NCBI RefSeq assembly: GCF_024758725.1
Contig: NZ_CP096972.1
Location: 2,028,001-2,092,000, forward strand
Reading direction: 5' to 3'
DNA length: 64,000 nucleotides
Origin: Sphingomonas sp. SUN039
GTDB lineage: Bacteria > Pseudomonadota > Alphaproteobacteria > Sphingomonadales > Sphingomonadaceae
Shown here: positions 52,325 through 62,681 of the stretch, piece by piece
Layout of the letters: each line of letters opens with the position of its first letter
Position numbering within the stretch: position 1 is the first letter of the stretch
Notes under the pieces: model-generated
Database searches by the model: none
Told to the model about the DNA's origin: nothing
Seen by the model: the letters and a program-made list of their open reading frames with translations, nothing else
Program-made: the position numbers and the translations under genes

Positions 52325-54348
52325 TTGCCGATTTTCTCGACTTCCTCGCCGGCGTCGCTGCTGAACGTCATCGCGCTGACCCCGTTCTTGGCGAGCTTGC
52401 CGACCAGTTCGCGCGCCGCCGCCGCCGACTTCATCGGGCCGACAAGAATGCGGTTGGTCGCCTTATAGGGCGCGGACCAGCCTGACAGGCCCTTCATTGC
52501 CGCCTCATTGTCCGACCGGATGCGTTTCAGCGTGATGCCTAGGCCGCTGTCATTGCGCCCGGTTGCGACCTGGACCCAGAGGCGCGGCGGGTTGCGCTTG
52601 GCGGCAGCCGCTTTTTCGGCGGCCTCGCGCTTTTCGGCTTCCTCGGCAGCCGTCTGTGCGGCGAGTTGCGCCACTTTCTTTTTCGCCGCAGCCCGCGCGG
52701 CACGCAGTTCGGCTGCACCTGGCAGCACCACGGTCGATTCGGTCTCGCGTTCGATGCCGTCGAGGAGGCCCGCAAGGCGCGAAACCGGCGTCGTCGAAGA
52801 GGTCGGGATCGGTGCAGCGGCCGGTTGGGGAACGGGATCGGTCGCAATCGGGGTCGTGACGGACGGCGTTGCGACGGGTGACGGCGTTGCCGACAGCGTT
52901 GCAGCAGGCGGGCCGATCACGGGCGGCGTTTCGAATGCCGGACCGGTTGTCGCCACCGATGACGGCGGCAGTTCGGCCTTGGCGATCTGGACCGGCGCGA
53001 TGGGTGCAGGGATCGGAGTCGCGGTGACCGACTCGGGCGGCGTGGCAACCGTTGCTGTAGGCATCGCAGGTGCAAGCGCGACCTGTCCGGCAGACGGCGG
53101 GCCGACCAGCGGACGCGCGGTATCGGGCGGTGGCAGGGTCTTGCCGGCCAGTCGCACTACCTGCCCCGTATCGCCCCGCGCCTCGGGCGGCAGGCGTGCG
53201 GGATCGACCGGGCCAATCCGCCCGCCGACGCGCCCCCGCGCAACGCCCGGCTCGGTTTCGGTCGAAAAGCCCGGGGCCGGTTTGTCGATCTGCGGCAGGA
53301 CTGGCGCGGATGTCGCCACCTCGCCACCCGGCCGGCGACGCGGGGCGGACGAATCCGCCTGCGCCACGCGCACCGGCCGGGTATCGACCGCGCGCGGGCC
53401 GAGCGGTTCGCCTGCCGGGATCAACCCGCTGTCGCCCGACACGACCGGCGGACGCGTCAGCCCCTGCGCCGAAACCAGTCCCCCGGCCGACGACAGCGAC
53501 GAGGAGGGCGATGGCGGCACCGCGCCGAGAAACGGATCTCCCGTCTGCACGGTCAGCTGCGTCCCGTCGGTCGGCACCGTACCGAAATTCACGGCATGCG
53601 CGCGCTCTGCCGGGTTGAGCGAGGCCAGCCGCGACAGCAGCGGCGACATGGCATTCGCCATCGCCGGGACCATCAACTGGCGCGCAACTCCATTTGCGCC
53701 CGACACATCGCCGTTCATCGCCATGATGAACGCCCGCGCGCGCCACGCCCCCTGATCCTGCTTGCGGAGCAGCGGATCGAGCATGGCCATCGCCCCTGCC
53801 CGGTCGCCCGAAATGCCCAGCGACAGCGCGTAACGCCGCACCAGCTCGTCGTCGCGGCCCAGAGAACCTTGGCGCGTCATCGCCAGCGCATAGTCGCGCT
53901 GCGCCCGCCGGCTGTCCCCGCGCAGGTCGTAGGCAAGGCCGCGATCGCGCGCGACTGCCGCTTCGGGCACGCCCATCGACACCGCTTCGGCAAACAGGCG
54001 CAACGCGTCGTCGGGCCGCTCGATCATCACCAGCGACGACCCCAGCCCTGCCTTCACCCGCCCGCTCGACGGGGCGATGTTTTCGGCACGGGCGTAGAAA
54101 CCCAGCGCCGCATTGGCATCGCCGACGTCGAGCGCTGCCTGTCCCGCGCCGAGCAGCGCATCGATATCGCGCGGGCTGCCCGCGAGCACGCGGATGTAAC
54201 GCCCCAGCCGCTCGACCGGATCGTTCGGATCGGGAATCGGCTGCACAAGCGTTTGCGCCCAGACGGGCGAGACCGGGCCGACGACGGCCGTCGATACGAA
54301 AAACGCGGCGGAGAGCAGCCGTCGCGACACGGCGGGCAGGCATGTCAT
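52321..54348 (-). CDS. Exported TPR/SPOR domain protein
   Basis: 675 residues. Signal peptide ([18 protein letters not shown] ending SPVWAQ), TPR-like repeats in about 50-240 ([40 protein letters not shown]), a Pro/Ala/Thr-rich linker of about 300 residues, a lysine/alanine-rich coiled coil ([20 protein letters not shown]), and a C-terminal SPOR domain ([35 protein letters not shown]). It should bind septal peptidoglycan. It lies after ftsZ on the same strand. Confidence 0.85.
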   Translation of the reverse strand: MTCLPAVSRRLLSAAFFVSTAVVGPVSPVWAQTLVQPIPDPNDPVERLGRYIRVLAGSPRDIDALLGAGQAALDVGDANAALGFYARAENIAPSSGRVKAGLGSSLVMIERPDDALRLFAEAVSMGVPEAAVARDRGLAYDLRGDSRRAQRDYALAMTRQGSLGRDDELVRRYALSLGISGDRAGAMAMLDPLLRKQDQGAWRARAFIMAMNGDVSGANGVARQLMVPAMANAMSPLLSRLASLNPAERAHAVNFGTVPTDGTQLTVQTGDPFLGAVPPSPSSSLSSAGGLVSAQGLTRPPVVSGDSGLIPAGEPLGPRAVDTRPVRVAQADSSAPRRRPGGEVATSAPVLPQIDKPAPGFSTETEPGVARGRVGGRIGPVDPARLPPEARGDTGQVVRLAGKTLPPPDTARPLVGPPSAGQVALAPAMPTATVATPPESVTATPIPAPIAPVQIAKAELPPSSVATTGPAFETPPVIGPPAATLSATPSPVATPSVTTPIATDPVPQPAAAPIPTSSTTPVSRLAGLLDGIERETESTVVLPGAAELRAARAAAKKKVAQLAAQTAAEEAEKREAAEKAAAAKRNPPRLWVQVATGRNDSGLGITLKRIRSDNEAAMKGLSGWSAPYKATNRILVGPMKSAAAARELVGKLAKNGVSAMTFSSDAGEEVEKIGK

Positions 54349-54414
54349 ATTGTTACGCAGCTAATGCCCCCCGCACAGCGCGGCAAGTTGCAACCGCGCT
54401 GTCCCCGAACGCAG

Positions 54415-54519
54415 TTGCGCCGGTCCGCCCCTGCAAAGGGACGAAACCGGCGCAAAACCTTACCGGGGACTGTCCCCTGCCAAGGCGAAGAGGGACAGTC
54501 CCCAAGTGGGGACAGTCCC
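54415..54519. repeat. REP-like repeat cluster between ftsZ and the SPOR gene
   Basis: Three copies of the palindrome GGGACwGTCCC at 54466-54476, 54492-54502 and 54509-54519, plus a separate inverted repeat TTGCGCCGGT (54415-54424) / ACCGGCGCAA (54446-54455). The GGGGACTGTCCCC form is known from REP elements linked to RAYT transposases (from memory). The whole 184-base gap holds no gene. Confidence 0.65.
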
Positions 54520-54532
54520 TTTCACCTGAAAG

Positions 54533-56008
54533 CTATTGGTTGTTCTGGCGGTTGAGGAAGCGCGGGATGTCGAGCGGATCCGCCTTGGCTTCGGTCTCTT
54601 CCGGCTTGATCGCGGTGCGCGCAATGTTCGACATCCGCTCGAACAAGGTCGCGCCTGCCGGTGCCTGCGTTCCAGTGGCAGCTTGTGCCGCTGGATCGGG
54701 CGTCAGCCAGCGGCTACCACCCGACGTCTGGGGCATCGGGTTCGACGCGATTTCCTGGTCGAGCAGCAATTCCTCGCCCTCGTCGGCAGCGGCCGTCTCG
54801 ACCGTCGCCACCGCATCGTCTTCGAAACGGACCGGTTCGGCGACAACGGGCTCGTCGAGCGTATCTTCGACGGGTTCGGCCATGTCGGTCAGTTCGAGCG
54901 GCTCCGGCGCTTCGAGCATTACAGCGGCTTCAGGCTCGGCTTCGGCGGCCGGCTCTTCGACCGGCTTCAGCGTCATCACCGGTGCCTTGGGCTTCAGGCC
55001 CGGAAAGGCGAAGACGCGCGCAGGCTCGGGTGCCGTCGCAGCATCGGCCTCGATACCCGTGGCGACGACCGAGACGCGGATCTTGCCCTCGAGATCGTTG
55101 TTGAACGCCGAACCCCAGATGATGTTCGCGTCGGGATCGACCAGTTCCTTGATGTGCGACGCCGCTTCGTCGACTTCCATCAGGCGCATGTCCTCGCCGC
55201 CGACGATCGAGACGATGACGCCCTTGGCACCCTTCAGCGACACGCCGTCGAGCAGCGGGTTGGCGATCGCCTTTTCGGCAGCTTCGATCGCGCGGTTGTC
55301 GCCCGATGCCTCGCCGGTGCCCATCATCGCCTTGCCCATTTCGCCCATCACCGAACGGACGTCGGCGAAGTCGAGGTTGATCAGGCCCGGCATGATCATC
55401 AGGTCGGTGATGCCGCGCACGCCCTGTTGCAGGACTTCGTCGGCCATCTGGAACGCCTCTTTGAAGGTCGTCGACGGATTGGCGATCAGAAACAGATTCT
55501 GGTTGGGAATGACAATCAGCGTATCGACATGCTTCTGCAGCTCGGCGATCCCCGCCTCCGCCGATTTGCCGCGCCGCGACCCTTCGAAGGCGAAGGGCTT
55601 GGTTACCACGCCGACGGTCAGGATGCCCTTGTCGCGCGCCGCCTTGGCAATGATCGGGGCTGCACCGGTGCCGGTGCCGCCGCCCATGCCTGCCGCGATG
55701 AAGCACATATGCGCGCCTTCGAGCGCCTTTTCGACGTCGATCAGCGTCTCTTCAGCGGCCGCCTTGCCGATTTCGGGCCGCGAGCCCGCGCCCAGACCTT
55801 GCGTGATCTTGAGGCCCAGCTGGATGCGCCGTTCGGCGGCACTGGTGTTCAGCGCCTGTGCGTCGGTGTTGGCGACAATGAAGTCGACCCCCTGCACGTT
55901 CGACGCGATCATGTTGGCAATGGCGTTGCCGCCCGCACCGCCGACGCCGATGACGGAAATACGCGGACGAAGCTCATCGACTTCGGGCGGCATGAATTCG
56001 ATGCTCAT
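54533..56008 (-). CDS. ftsZ: Cell division protein FtsZ
   Basis: 491 residues. [40 protein letters not shown] (the tubulin signature GGGTGTG), and a T7 loop region ([11 protein letters not shown]) with the catalytic Asp. A long acidic linker of about 150 residues ends in DIPRFLNRQ, the conserved C-terminal peptide that binds FtsA. FtsZ polymerises with GTP into the division ring. ftsA lies 111 bases upstream on the same strand; that gap probably has its own promoter. Confidence 0.96.
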   Translation of the reverse strand: MSIEFMPPEVDELRPRISVIGVGGAGGNAIANMIASNVQGVDFIVANTDAQALNTSAAERRIQLGLKITQGLGAGSRPEIGKAAAEETLIDVEKALEGAHMCFIAAGMGGGTGTGAAPIIAKAARDKGILTVGVVTKPFAFEGSRRGKSAEAGIAELQKHVDTLIVIPNQNLFLIANPSTTFKEAFQMADEVLQQGVRGITDLMIMPGLINLDFADVRSVMGEMGKAMMGTGEASGDNRAIEAAEKAIANPLLDGVSLKGAKGVIVSIVGGEDMRLMEVDEAASHIKELVDPDANIIWGSAFNNDLEGKIRVSVVATGIEADAATAPEPARVFAFPGLKPKAPVMTLKPVEEPAAEAEPEAAVMLEAPEPLELTDMAEPVEDTLDEPVVAEPVRFEDDAVATVETAAADEGEELLLDQEIASNPMPQTSGGSRWLTPDPAAQAATGTQAPAGATLFERMSNIARTAIKPEETEAKADPLDIPRFLNRQNNQ

Positions 56009-56072
56009 CGACTGGTCCCCTTATATATGGTGGAAGCGTTGCATTTTGCCCCCAACCCCTTGTGCTCAACAC

Positions 56073-56088
56073 GATTCCTTCTTGAATC
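56073..56088. promoter_or_regulatory. Paired GANTC sites in the ftsZ upstream region
   Basis: GATTC at 56073-56077 and GAATC at 56084-56088 form an inverted pair 65 bases before the ftsZ start. GANTC is methylated by CcrM in Alphaproteobacteria, and in Caulobacter ftsZ transcription depends on it. A further palindrome GCGTTAACGC lies at 56096-56105. Confidence 0.45.
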
Positions 56089-56119
56089 ACCAAAAGCGTT
56101 AACGCGCAAGCGGGTTTTT

Positions 56120-57379
56120 TCAGTAGCCATAGCGAAAAGCCGCCATCAGCCGTTTGATCAGGCCGCCGCCCGCCGCGCGCGTCACCATCTGGTCCGACGC
56201 AATCGAGCGCAGGTCCATCGGGTCCGACGCTGCATAGTGGATCAGACCGGCGAGCGTTGCGAAACCCGTGCCGCTATGCGCTTCGGGCAGGCCGTTCAGC
56301 CCGCGCGGTCGCCCGAGGCGGACGGCGCGGCCCAGCGCCCCCTGCATGTAATCGGCAAGGCCTTTCAGCTCTGCGCCGCCGCCGGTCAGCACCACCTGGC
56401 GTCCGACGGGACCGCCGAAGCCCAGCTCCTTCAGCTCGCGGGCGATCTCGCCGACGAGATGGTCGAGCCGCTGGCGAATGACCGAGATCAGCTGCGCGCG
56501 GGTGATGCGTCCAGCCTCGCCTGCGTCGTCCTCGGACGACATCGGCGCGACCTCGATCATGTCGTGGTTGTCGCGGGGGGAAGTCGTTGCCGAACCATAG
56601 AAACACTTCATCCGCTCGGCCTGCTGCCGCCGCGTGCCGAAGGCCGATGCAATGTCGTCGGTGATGTCGGCACTGCCGAACGGGATCGACGCCAGGCCGA
56701 CCAGCATGCCGCCCGCGAACAGCGATACATTGGTCAGCCCCGCACCGATTTCGACCAGCGCCACCCCCAATTCGCGCTCCTCGTCGCTGAGGCACGCCAT
56801 GCCGGTCGCAACCGGCGACGCGATGATCGATTTCACTTCGAGATGCGCCGAGCGCACGCACAAGTCGAGATTGCGGACCGGCGACCCGTCGGCCGCGACG
56901 ACATGGATATCGACACCCAGCGTATCCGCGTGCAGCCCCAGCGGCTTCTTCACGCCCTTCAGCCCGTCGAGCGTGTACAGCGTCGGTTGCGCGTGGAGCA
57001 CCATCCGTCCCTCGGGATCGATAGCATTGCGGCCGTGCGTCAGCAGATTGTCGATATCCTCCTGCTCGACCCGGTGCCCGCCCAGCTCGACTTCGACCGA
57101 AGCCAGATTGCTGACCAGCCCGCCCGCCGAGAAGCTGACCCAGACGTCCTCGATATTGGTCCCTGCGATGCGTTCGGCCTGTTCGACTGCCTCGCGCACC
57201 GACCGCTCGGTGGCGTCCATGTCGGCGATATAGCCGCGCCGCACGCCCTTGCTCTCGCGCTGGCCGGTACCGAGCACGTTGATTTCGCCCTCTTCGCCCC
57301 GCTCGGCGATCAGCGCGGAAACTTTCCACGACCCGATATCGAGTGCGGTGATGAGACGGTCGGGACGCGGTTGGGCCAT
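56120..57379 (-). CDS. ftsA: Cell division protein FtsA
   Basis: 419 residues from ATG 57379 with GGAGA upstream. ALDIGSWKVSALIAERGE (phosphate 1), VALVEIGAGLTNVSLFAGG (phosphate 2), and VVLTGGGAELKGLADYMQ (adenosine) are the actin-fold motifs; the C-terminal GGGLIKRLMAAFRYGY is the membrane-binding amphipathic helix. It ties FtsZ to the membrane. ftsQ lies 11 bases upstream. Confidence 0.95.
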   Translation of the reverse strand: MAQPRPDRLITALDIGSWKVSALIAERGEEGEINVLGTGQRESKGVRRGYIADMDATERSVREAVEQAERIAGTNIEDVWVSFSAGGLVSNLASVEVELGGHRVEQEDIDNLLTHGRNAIDPEGRMVLHAQPTLYTLDGLKGVKKPLGLHADTLGVDIHVVAADGSPVRNLDLCVRSAHLEVKSIIASPVATGMACLSDEERELGVALVEIGAGLTNVSLFAGGMLVGLASIPFGSADITDDIASAFGTRRQQAERMKCFYGSATTSPRDNHDMIEVAPMSSEDDAGEAGRITRAQLISVIRQRLDHLVGEIARELKELGFGGPVGRQVVLTGGGAELKGLADYMQGALGRAVRLGRPRGLNGLPEAHSGTGFATLAGLIHYAASDPMDLRSIASDQMVTRAAGGGLIKRLMAAFRYGY

Positions 57380-57390
57380 GGGGATTCTCC

Positions 57391-58329
57391 TCAGGTCGTA
57401 CGGGCAGGGTCGATGGGGCCGATTTTCGCGGGTTTGTCGCCAGCGCGGCTTTCGGTCGCCGCCGTCGCCTTTTTGGCCCCCGGCAGCACCGCCATCTGGT
57501 CGGGATTCCGCATGTCGAAACGCGCCATGCCGCGCCCGAGCAGGCGCTGTGCACCGTCGAGTTCGGCAAATTTCCTGAGCGCGGCGGCCGCCGCCGCTTC
57601 GCCCTCGGGGAGCAGCAAGGTCTCGCCCGACTGGAATTTCAGGTCCCAGCGCCGGTCGCCGATCCACATCGCCCCGTCGAGCACGGGCTTCAGTTGCGGC
57701 GCATGGTTCATCAATGCGGTCAGCGCGGTCGCCTGCACATTGGCATCGGGGCCGATGACAAGCGGCAGGTTCGGCATCGCGTTCAGGCTGACCTGTTCGA
57801 GCGGCACCCCCTTGGCATCGACCAGGGTCAGTTGCTGCGCGTGCTGCCAGACAGCGGCGGGCTTGCGCTCGACAATCTCGATGGCGAGCGTATCGGGCAG
57901 GCGGCGCGACACGCGCGCATCGGCAACCCACCCGTATTTGAGCAATTTCTGGCGGACGCCCTCCAGATCGACCAGCGGCATCGACAGCGACAGCTGATCG
58001 AGCGCGACGGCATAGACGCTGGTGCGGTCCATACGGTCGGCCCCGACGATGTCGATATGCTTGACCGAAAAGCCTGCGCGCCCGACGGCATCGCCCGCTG
58101 CCATGCCGACCTTGTGCGGCACGTCGAGCATCATCGCGATTGCCGAAATCCCGCCGGCCGCCACAGTCAGCACAATGGCCGTCGTTGCACGCTCGACTGT
58201 ACGCGCGCTCAGCGGCACCTGAGCCACCAGCCGTGCGAACAGCGACGGTTTGCGCTTGCCGGACTTGACGACCTTGACCGGCTTGCGCTTGGTCGCGGCC
58301 CCGCGCTTGATCGGTGCGTTTCCGCTCAT
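57391..58329 (-). CDS. ftsQ: Cell division protein FtsQ
   Basis: 312 residues. A basic N-terminus (KRGAATKRKPVKVVKSGKRK), one membrane helix (ATTAIVLTVAAGGISAIAMM), a POTRA domain (FSVKHIDIVGADRMDRTSVY) and the beta domain with DARVSRRLPDTLAIEIVERK. It links early and late division proteins. Start chosen at ATG 58329, overlapping the ddl stop by four bases. Confidence 0.93.
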   Translation of the reverse strand: MSGNAPIKRGAATKRKPVKVVKSGKRKPSLFARLVAQVPLSARTVERATTAIVLTVAAGGISAIAMMLDVPHKVGMAAGDAVGRAGFSVKHIDIVGADRMDRTSVYAVALDQLSLSMPLVDLEGVRQKLLKYGWVADARVSRRLPDTLAIEIVERKPAAVWQHAQQLTLVDAKGVPLEQVSLNAMPNLPLVIGPDANVQATALTALMNHAPQLKPVLDGAMWIGDRRWDLKFQSGETLLLPEGEAAAAAALRKFAELDGAQRLLGRGMARFDMRNPDQMAVLPGAKKATAATESRAGDKPAKIGPIDPARTT

Positions 58330-59234
58330 CGTGCATCCTCCAAAATCGCGCCGACGAGCTCGTCGTACCCCATGCCAATATGGCGGGCCTGCTCGGGCAC
58401 AAGGCTCAGCGGCGTCATCCCCGGCTGGGTGTTGACCTCGAGCAGATACAATCCCTCGACACCCTTTTCGTCGTCCCAGCGGAAATCCGACCGCGATGTC
58501 CCCTTGCAGCCGAGCACGCGGTGCGCCTTCAACGCCATGTCGAGACAGGCCTGGGCAATCGCTTCGGGGATGTTGGCCGGACAGATATGTTCGGTCAGCC
58601 CGTCGGTGTATTTCGAATCGTAATCGTAGAAGCCGCTCTTGGGCTTCAGCTCTGTGACTGCCAGCGCGCGGTCGCCGAGGACTGCCGTCGTCAGTTCGCG
58701 CCCCCGGATGAACGGCTCCGCGAGCAATTCGTCGAATTCCTGCCACGGCCCCGCAACATCGCGGCCGATGGGGTCGCCGTAATTCCCCTGCGCGGTCACA
58801 ATGGCGACGCCGACCGACGACCCTTCGTTGACGGGCTTGAGCACATAGGGGCGCGGAAGCGGATCGCCGAGATACAGGCTCTCCGACTTGACGACATGCC
58901 CCCCGGGCATCCGGATACCGTGCGGGACCAGTGCCTGTTTCGACAACTGCTTGTCGATGGCGATCACCGAAGTCGCGAGCCCCGAATGGGTGTAGCGGAT
59001 GCCCATCAGGTCGAGCATCCCCTGCACCGACCCGTCCTCGCCCGGCGTGCCGTGAAGTGCGTTGAAGACGACATCGGGCTTCAATTCGGCCAGCCGCGTC
59101 GCGACGTTGCGATCCATGTCGAGCGCGACCGTCTCATGCCCCAGCCGTTCGCACGCCTCGGCCACGCCTTTCCCTGTGACGAGCGACACCTCGCGCTCGG
59201 CGGACCAGCCGCCCATAAGAACGACGACCTTCAC
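58326..59234 (-). CDS. ddlB: D-alanine--D-alanine ligase
   Basis: 302 residues from GTG 59234 ([18 protein letters not shown]), which overlaps the murB stop (GTGA). VVFNALHGTPGEDGSVQGML, YVLKPVNEGSSVGVAIV (ATP-grasp) and LYLLEVNTQPGMTPLSLVPE complete the Ddl signature. It makes the D-Ala-D-Ala dipeptide for peptidoglycan. An upstream ATG at 59261 is in frame but has no ribosome site. Confidence 0.94.
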   Translation of the reverse strand: MKVVVLMGGWSAEREVSLVTGKGVAEACERLGHETVALDMDRNVATRLAELKPDVVFNALHGTPGEDGSVQGMLDLMGIRYTHSGLATSVIAIDKQLSKQALVPHGIRMPGGHVVKSESLYLGDPLPRPYVLKPVNEGSSVGVAIVTAQGNYGDPIGRDVAGPWQEFDELLAEPFIRGRELTTAVLGDRALAVTELKPKSGFYDYDSKYTDGLTEHICPANIPEAIAQACLDMALKAHRVLGCKGTSRSDFRWDDEKGVEGLYLLEVNTQPGMTPLSLVPEQARHIGMGYDELVGAILEDAR

Positions 59235-60130
59235 TTGTTTCCGACCCTTTGGATTTCCCATTCGAGCGTCACACCCGACTGCGCCTTCACCCGCGCGCGC
59301 ACTTCTTCGCCCAGCGCTTCGATATCGGCGCTGGTCGCGGTGCCGGTGTTGATCAGGAAATTGGTGTGCTTTTCGCTGACCTGCGCGCCGCCGACCATCA
59401 GCCCGCGACAGCCCGCCGCGTCGACCAGCGCCCAGGCCTTTTCACCCGGCGGGTTCTTGAAGGTCGAACCGCCGGTCTTCGACCGCAACGGCTGCGACGC
59501 CTCGCGCGCGGCGGCAATGCGGTCCATCTCGGCCTGAATGGCTTCGGGCTGTCCGGGCATGCCGCGCAACCGTGCGGCGACGACCACGGCCTGTCCGGGC
59601 AACTCCGAATGACGATAGGTGTAGTGCAACTCGCTCGCCGCCAGCGTCACCAGTTCGCCCGAACGCAGCACGACGTCGCAATCGATCAAGACGTCCTTCA
59701 ACTCGCGTCCGTACGCCCCGCCGTTCATCCGCACGAAGCCGCCGACCGTGCCGGGGATCGAACGCAGGAACTCGAGGCCCGCGATGCCGTGATCGCGCGC
59801 GGTGCTCGACACGAGAATGCCCGACGCGCCGCCGCCGCAGCGCAGCGTCGTCGCATCGAGGCGCTCGACCTTGGCGAACGGCTTGCCCAGCCGCACCGTC
59901 ACGCCGCGCAACCCGCCATCCCGGACGATAAGGTTCGACCCGAGACCAAGCGCCATCACGGGCGTTACCGGGTCGAGGTCGCGGAGAAGGCCTTGCAGGT
60001 CGGCGACGTCCGCCGGCTCGAACAGCATCTCGGCGGGGCCGCCCGACTTGAACCAGAGGAGCGGCGCGAGCGGCGCTTCGAGCGTCACGCGGCCGCGCGT
60101 CGGCGGTGGTGCGAGGCAGATCGCACTCAT
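59231..60130 (-). CDS. murB: UDP-N-acetylenolpyruvoylglucosamine reductase
   Basis: 299 residues. [17 protein letters not shown] and [20 protein letters not shown] bind [23 protein letters not shown] and [20 protein letters not shown] (with the catalytic Ser) are typical. It reduces UDP-GlcNAc-enolpyruvate to UDP-MurNAc. ATG 60130 overlaps the murC stop. Confidence 0.95.
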   Translation of the reverse strand: MSAICLAPPPTRGRVTLEAPLAPLLWFKSGGPAEMLFEPADVADLQGLLRDLDPVTPVMALGLGSNLIVRDGGLRGVTVRLGKPFAKVERLDATTLRCGGGASGILVSSTARDHGIAGLEFLRSIPGTVGGFVRMNGGAYGRELKDVLIDCDVVLRSGELVTLAASELHYTYRHSELPGQAVVVAARLRGMPGQPEAIQAEMDRIAAAREASQPLRSKTGGSTFKNPPGEKAWALVDAAGCRGLMVGGAQVSEKHTNFLINTGTATSADIEALGEEVRARVKAQSGVTLEWEIQRVGNK

Positions 60131-61533
60131 CCCCGCGCACCTTCGATGCCGGCGGCAAGGCCCGCCGCCCATTTCGTGATATCGCCCGCGCCGAGGCATA
60201 CGACGAGGTCGCCAGCGACGGCCTCTTCCGCGAGCAGCTTCGCCAGCGCCTCGGCACTCTCGACCGTCGCCGCCGCGCGGTGCCCGCGCGCGCGCAACCG
60301 TTCGACCAGCGCCTCGGCACTCACGCCCTCGACCGGCGTTTCGCCCGCCGCATAGACCGGTGCCACCAGCACCTGGTCGGCATCGTTGAAGGCCTGCGCG
60401 AACTCGTCCATCAGCCCGCCGAGGCGCGAATAGCGGTGTGGCTGCACGACGGCGATCACGCGGTTCTCCGCGCCTTCGCGTGCCGCCGACAGCACGGCAC
60501 GGATTTCGACCGGATGATGGCCGTAATCGTCGATGATCGTGACCCCACCGGTCTCGCCGACTTTGGTGAAGCGCCGCTTGACCCCGCCGAATGCGGCAAA
60601 ACCCTGCTGGATCGTCGCATCGTCGAGGCCGAGTTCGATCGCCACCGCGACCGCCGCCAGCGCATTCTGGACATTGTGGCGACCGGCCATCGGCAACACG
60701 ATGTCCTCAATGCTGCGCGTCGATCCGTCGCGGCTGCGGATAATGACCTCGAAACGGTTGGCCCCCGCCCCCGGCACGACATTGACCCCGCGCACATCGG
60801 CCTGAGCGGAAAAGCCATAAGTCACGATCCGCCGGTCGCGAACACGCGGCAGCAGCGCCTGCACTTCGGGGTGGTCGAGGCACAGCACTGCCGCGCCGTA
60901 GAAGGGGACGTTCTCGACGAACTCGACGAACGCATCCTTGACCGCATCGAAGTCGCCATAATGGTCGAGGTGTTCGGGATCGATATTGGTGACGACGGCA
61001 ATTGTGCCATCGAGGCGCAGGAAGCTGCCGTCGCTCTCGTCGGCCTCGACGACCATCCAGTCGCTCGCGCCCAGACGCGCGTTCGAGCCATAGCTGTTGA
61101 TGATGCCGCCGTTGATAACGGTCGGGTCGACCCCGCCCGCGTCGAGCATTGCCGCGATCATGCTCGTCGTCGTTGTCTTGCCGTGCGTGCCCGCGACCGC
61201 CACGGTGGATTTCAGCCGCATCAGTTCGGCGAGCATCTCCGCGCGCCGCACCACGGGGATGCGGTTCTCGTAAGCCGCCGCGACTTCCGGATTTGCGCGC
61301 TTGATCGCCGTCGAGGTGACGACCACCGCCGCATCGCCGAGGTTCTCCGCCGCATGGCCGATGGCGACCGCGATACCGCGTTTCCGCAGTCCCTCGATCA
61401 CATAGCCCTCGGCCACGTCGGACCCCTGCACCTTGTAGCCAAGGTTGTGCATCACCTCGGCAATGCCCGACATGCCGATGCCGCCGATGCCGACGAAGTG
61501 GATCGTGCCGATGTCGGTTGCGACACCCTTCAT
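60127..61533 (-). CDS. murC: UDP-N-acetylmuramate--L-alanine ligase
   Basis: 468 residues. [20 protein letters not shown] (UDP-binding), [20 protein letters not shown] (ATP loop), [12 protein letters not shown] and [20 protein letters not shown] are the Mur ligase motifs. It adds L-Ala to UDP-MurNAc. It overlaps murG by four bases. Confidence 0.96.
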   Translation of the reverse strand: MKGVATDIGTIHFVGIGGIGMSGIAEVMHNLGYKVQGSDVAEGYVIEGLRKRGIAVAIGHAAENLGDAAVVVTSTAIKRANPEVAAAYENRIPVVRRAEMLAELMRLKSTVAVAGTHGKTTTTSMIAAMLDAGGVDPTVINGGIINSYGSNARLGASDWMVVEADESDGSFLRLDGTIAVVTNIDPEHLDHYGDFDAVKDAFVEFVENVPFYGAAVLCLDHPEVQALLPRVRDRRIVTYGFSAQADVRGVNVVPGAGANRFEVIIRSRDGSTRSIEDIVLPMAGRHNVQNALAAVAVAIELGLDDATIQQGFAAFGGVKRRFTKVGETGGVTIIDDYGHHPVEIRAVLSAAREGAENRVIAVVQPHRYSRLGGLMDEFAQAFNDADQVLVAPVYAAGETPVEGVSAEALVERLRARGHRAAATVESAEALAKLLAEEAVAGDLVVCLGAGDITKWAAGLAAGIEGARG

Positions 61534-62681
61534 GCGTAGGCTTCCTTCAACTTGACCGGTGCAGGTCCGTCGACGGCCGGACCGATGCGTTCGATCAGGT
61601 CGGCGAGATCGCGCACTGCGTTCGGCCGCCCGCAGGTCAGCGCGCGCTTCGCCGCATTAGCGAGCCCGCCCGCGTCGAGGCCGAGCTTCTGCATCTGCTT
61701 GGCGAGTTCGACCGGCGTGAAGTCTTCCTCCGCAATCGCCCGCGCGCCGCCTGCCGCGACCATTTCGCGCACATTCGCCGTCTGGTGGTCGTCCATGGCG
61801 GAGGGCAGCGGCACGAGGATCGCGGGCCGGCCTGCCGCCGTCAGCTCTGAAATCGTCGATGCGCCTGCGCGCCCGATGACCAGATGCGCCCATGCGAGCC
61901 GTTCGGGCAGGTCGGTCAGATAGGTATGGACCTCTGCCGGAATATCGCGCGCGGCATAGGCGGCGCGGACGCGCTCGACATCTTCGGCGCGCGCCTGTTG
62001 CACGACCTGCAAGCGGCGGCGAAGTGCCACGGGCAGCATCGCCAGTCCTTCGGGCACCACCCGCGACAGCACCGTCGCACCTTGGCTGCCGCCGGTCACC
62101 AGCACGCGGAAAATGCCGTTCTCGTCGAGCGGCGGGTATTCCTGCGTGCCGAGCTTCACCACGCTTTCGCGCACCGGATTGCCGACGAGGTGGACGCGGT
62201 CTTTCCACGCCGGTTTCAACCGCGCGGTATCGGGATAGGACGTCGCGATGATGTCGACGCGCCCGCCGACCAGCCGGTTGACGCGGCCGAGCACCGCATT
62301 CTGTTCGTGCACCGCCGTCGCGATGCCCATGCCGAACGCCGCCGCCAGCGCCGGAAACGCCGGATATCCGCCGAAACCGACGACGACCGACGGCTCGAAA
62401 CTCTTGTAGAGCTGCTTCGCCATCGTCCGGCCCGACAGGATGGCGCGCACCCCCGGTACCCAGCTTGTCGGGATTTTGGTCAGGCGACCGGCGGGCAGGA
62501 TGTGCGTCTGCACCCCGTCGAACAGCCCCGGAATCTTGGCACCCCGTGCATCGGTGATCAGCGCGACATGATGCCCGCGAGCGGTCAGCTCCGCCGCCAA
62601 CGCATGCGCCGGGACCATATGTCCGCCGGTGCCGCCGGCCGCGAGAACGAAGTGCTTCGTAATGCTCAACGCCCGTTCCAT
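61530..62681 (-). CDS. murG: UDP-N-acetylglucosamine--lipid-II-precursor transferase MurG
   Basis: 383 residues. [20 protein letters not shown] (G-loop 1), [38 protein letters not shown] (G-loop 2) and [20 protein letters not shown] identify MurG, which adds GlcNAc to lipid I at the inner membrane. ATG 62681 is used and overlaps ftsW by 16 bases; a TTG at 62669 that overlaps the ftsW stop is another option. Confidence 0.95.
   Translation of the reverse strand: MERALSITKHFVLAAGGTGGHMVPAHALAAELTARGHHVALITDARGAKIPGLFDGVQTHILPAGRLTKIPTSWVPGVRAILSGRTMAKQLYKSFEPSVVVGFGGYPAFPALAAAFGMGIATAVHEQNAVLGRVNRLVGGRVDIIATSYPDTARLKPAWKDRVHLVGNPVRESVVKLGTQEYPPLDENGIFRVLVTGGSQGATVLSRVVPEGLAMLPVALRRRLQVVQQARAEDVERVRAAYAARDIPAEVHTYLTDLPERLAWAHLVIGRAGASTISELTAAGRPAILVPLPSAMDDHQTANVREMVAAGGARAIAEEDFTPVELAKQMQKLGLDAGGLANAAKRALTCGRPNAVRDLADLIERIGPAVDGPAPVKLKEAYA

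Noticed and set aside
54536-57997. 1153-codon open frame on the plus strand across ftsZ, ftsA and ftsQ
   Set aside because: It is the antisense image of strongly supported genes. The high G+C third positions remove stop codons; the translation has no family motif and is rich in Arg/His/Asp as usual for such shadows.
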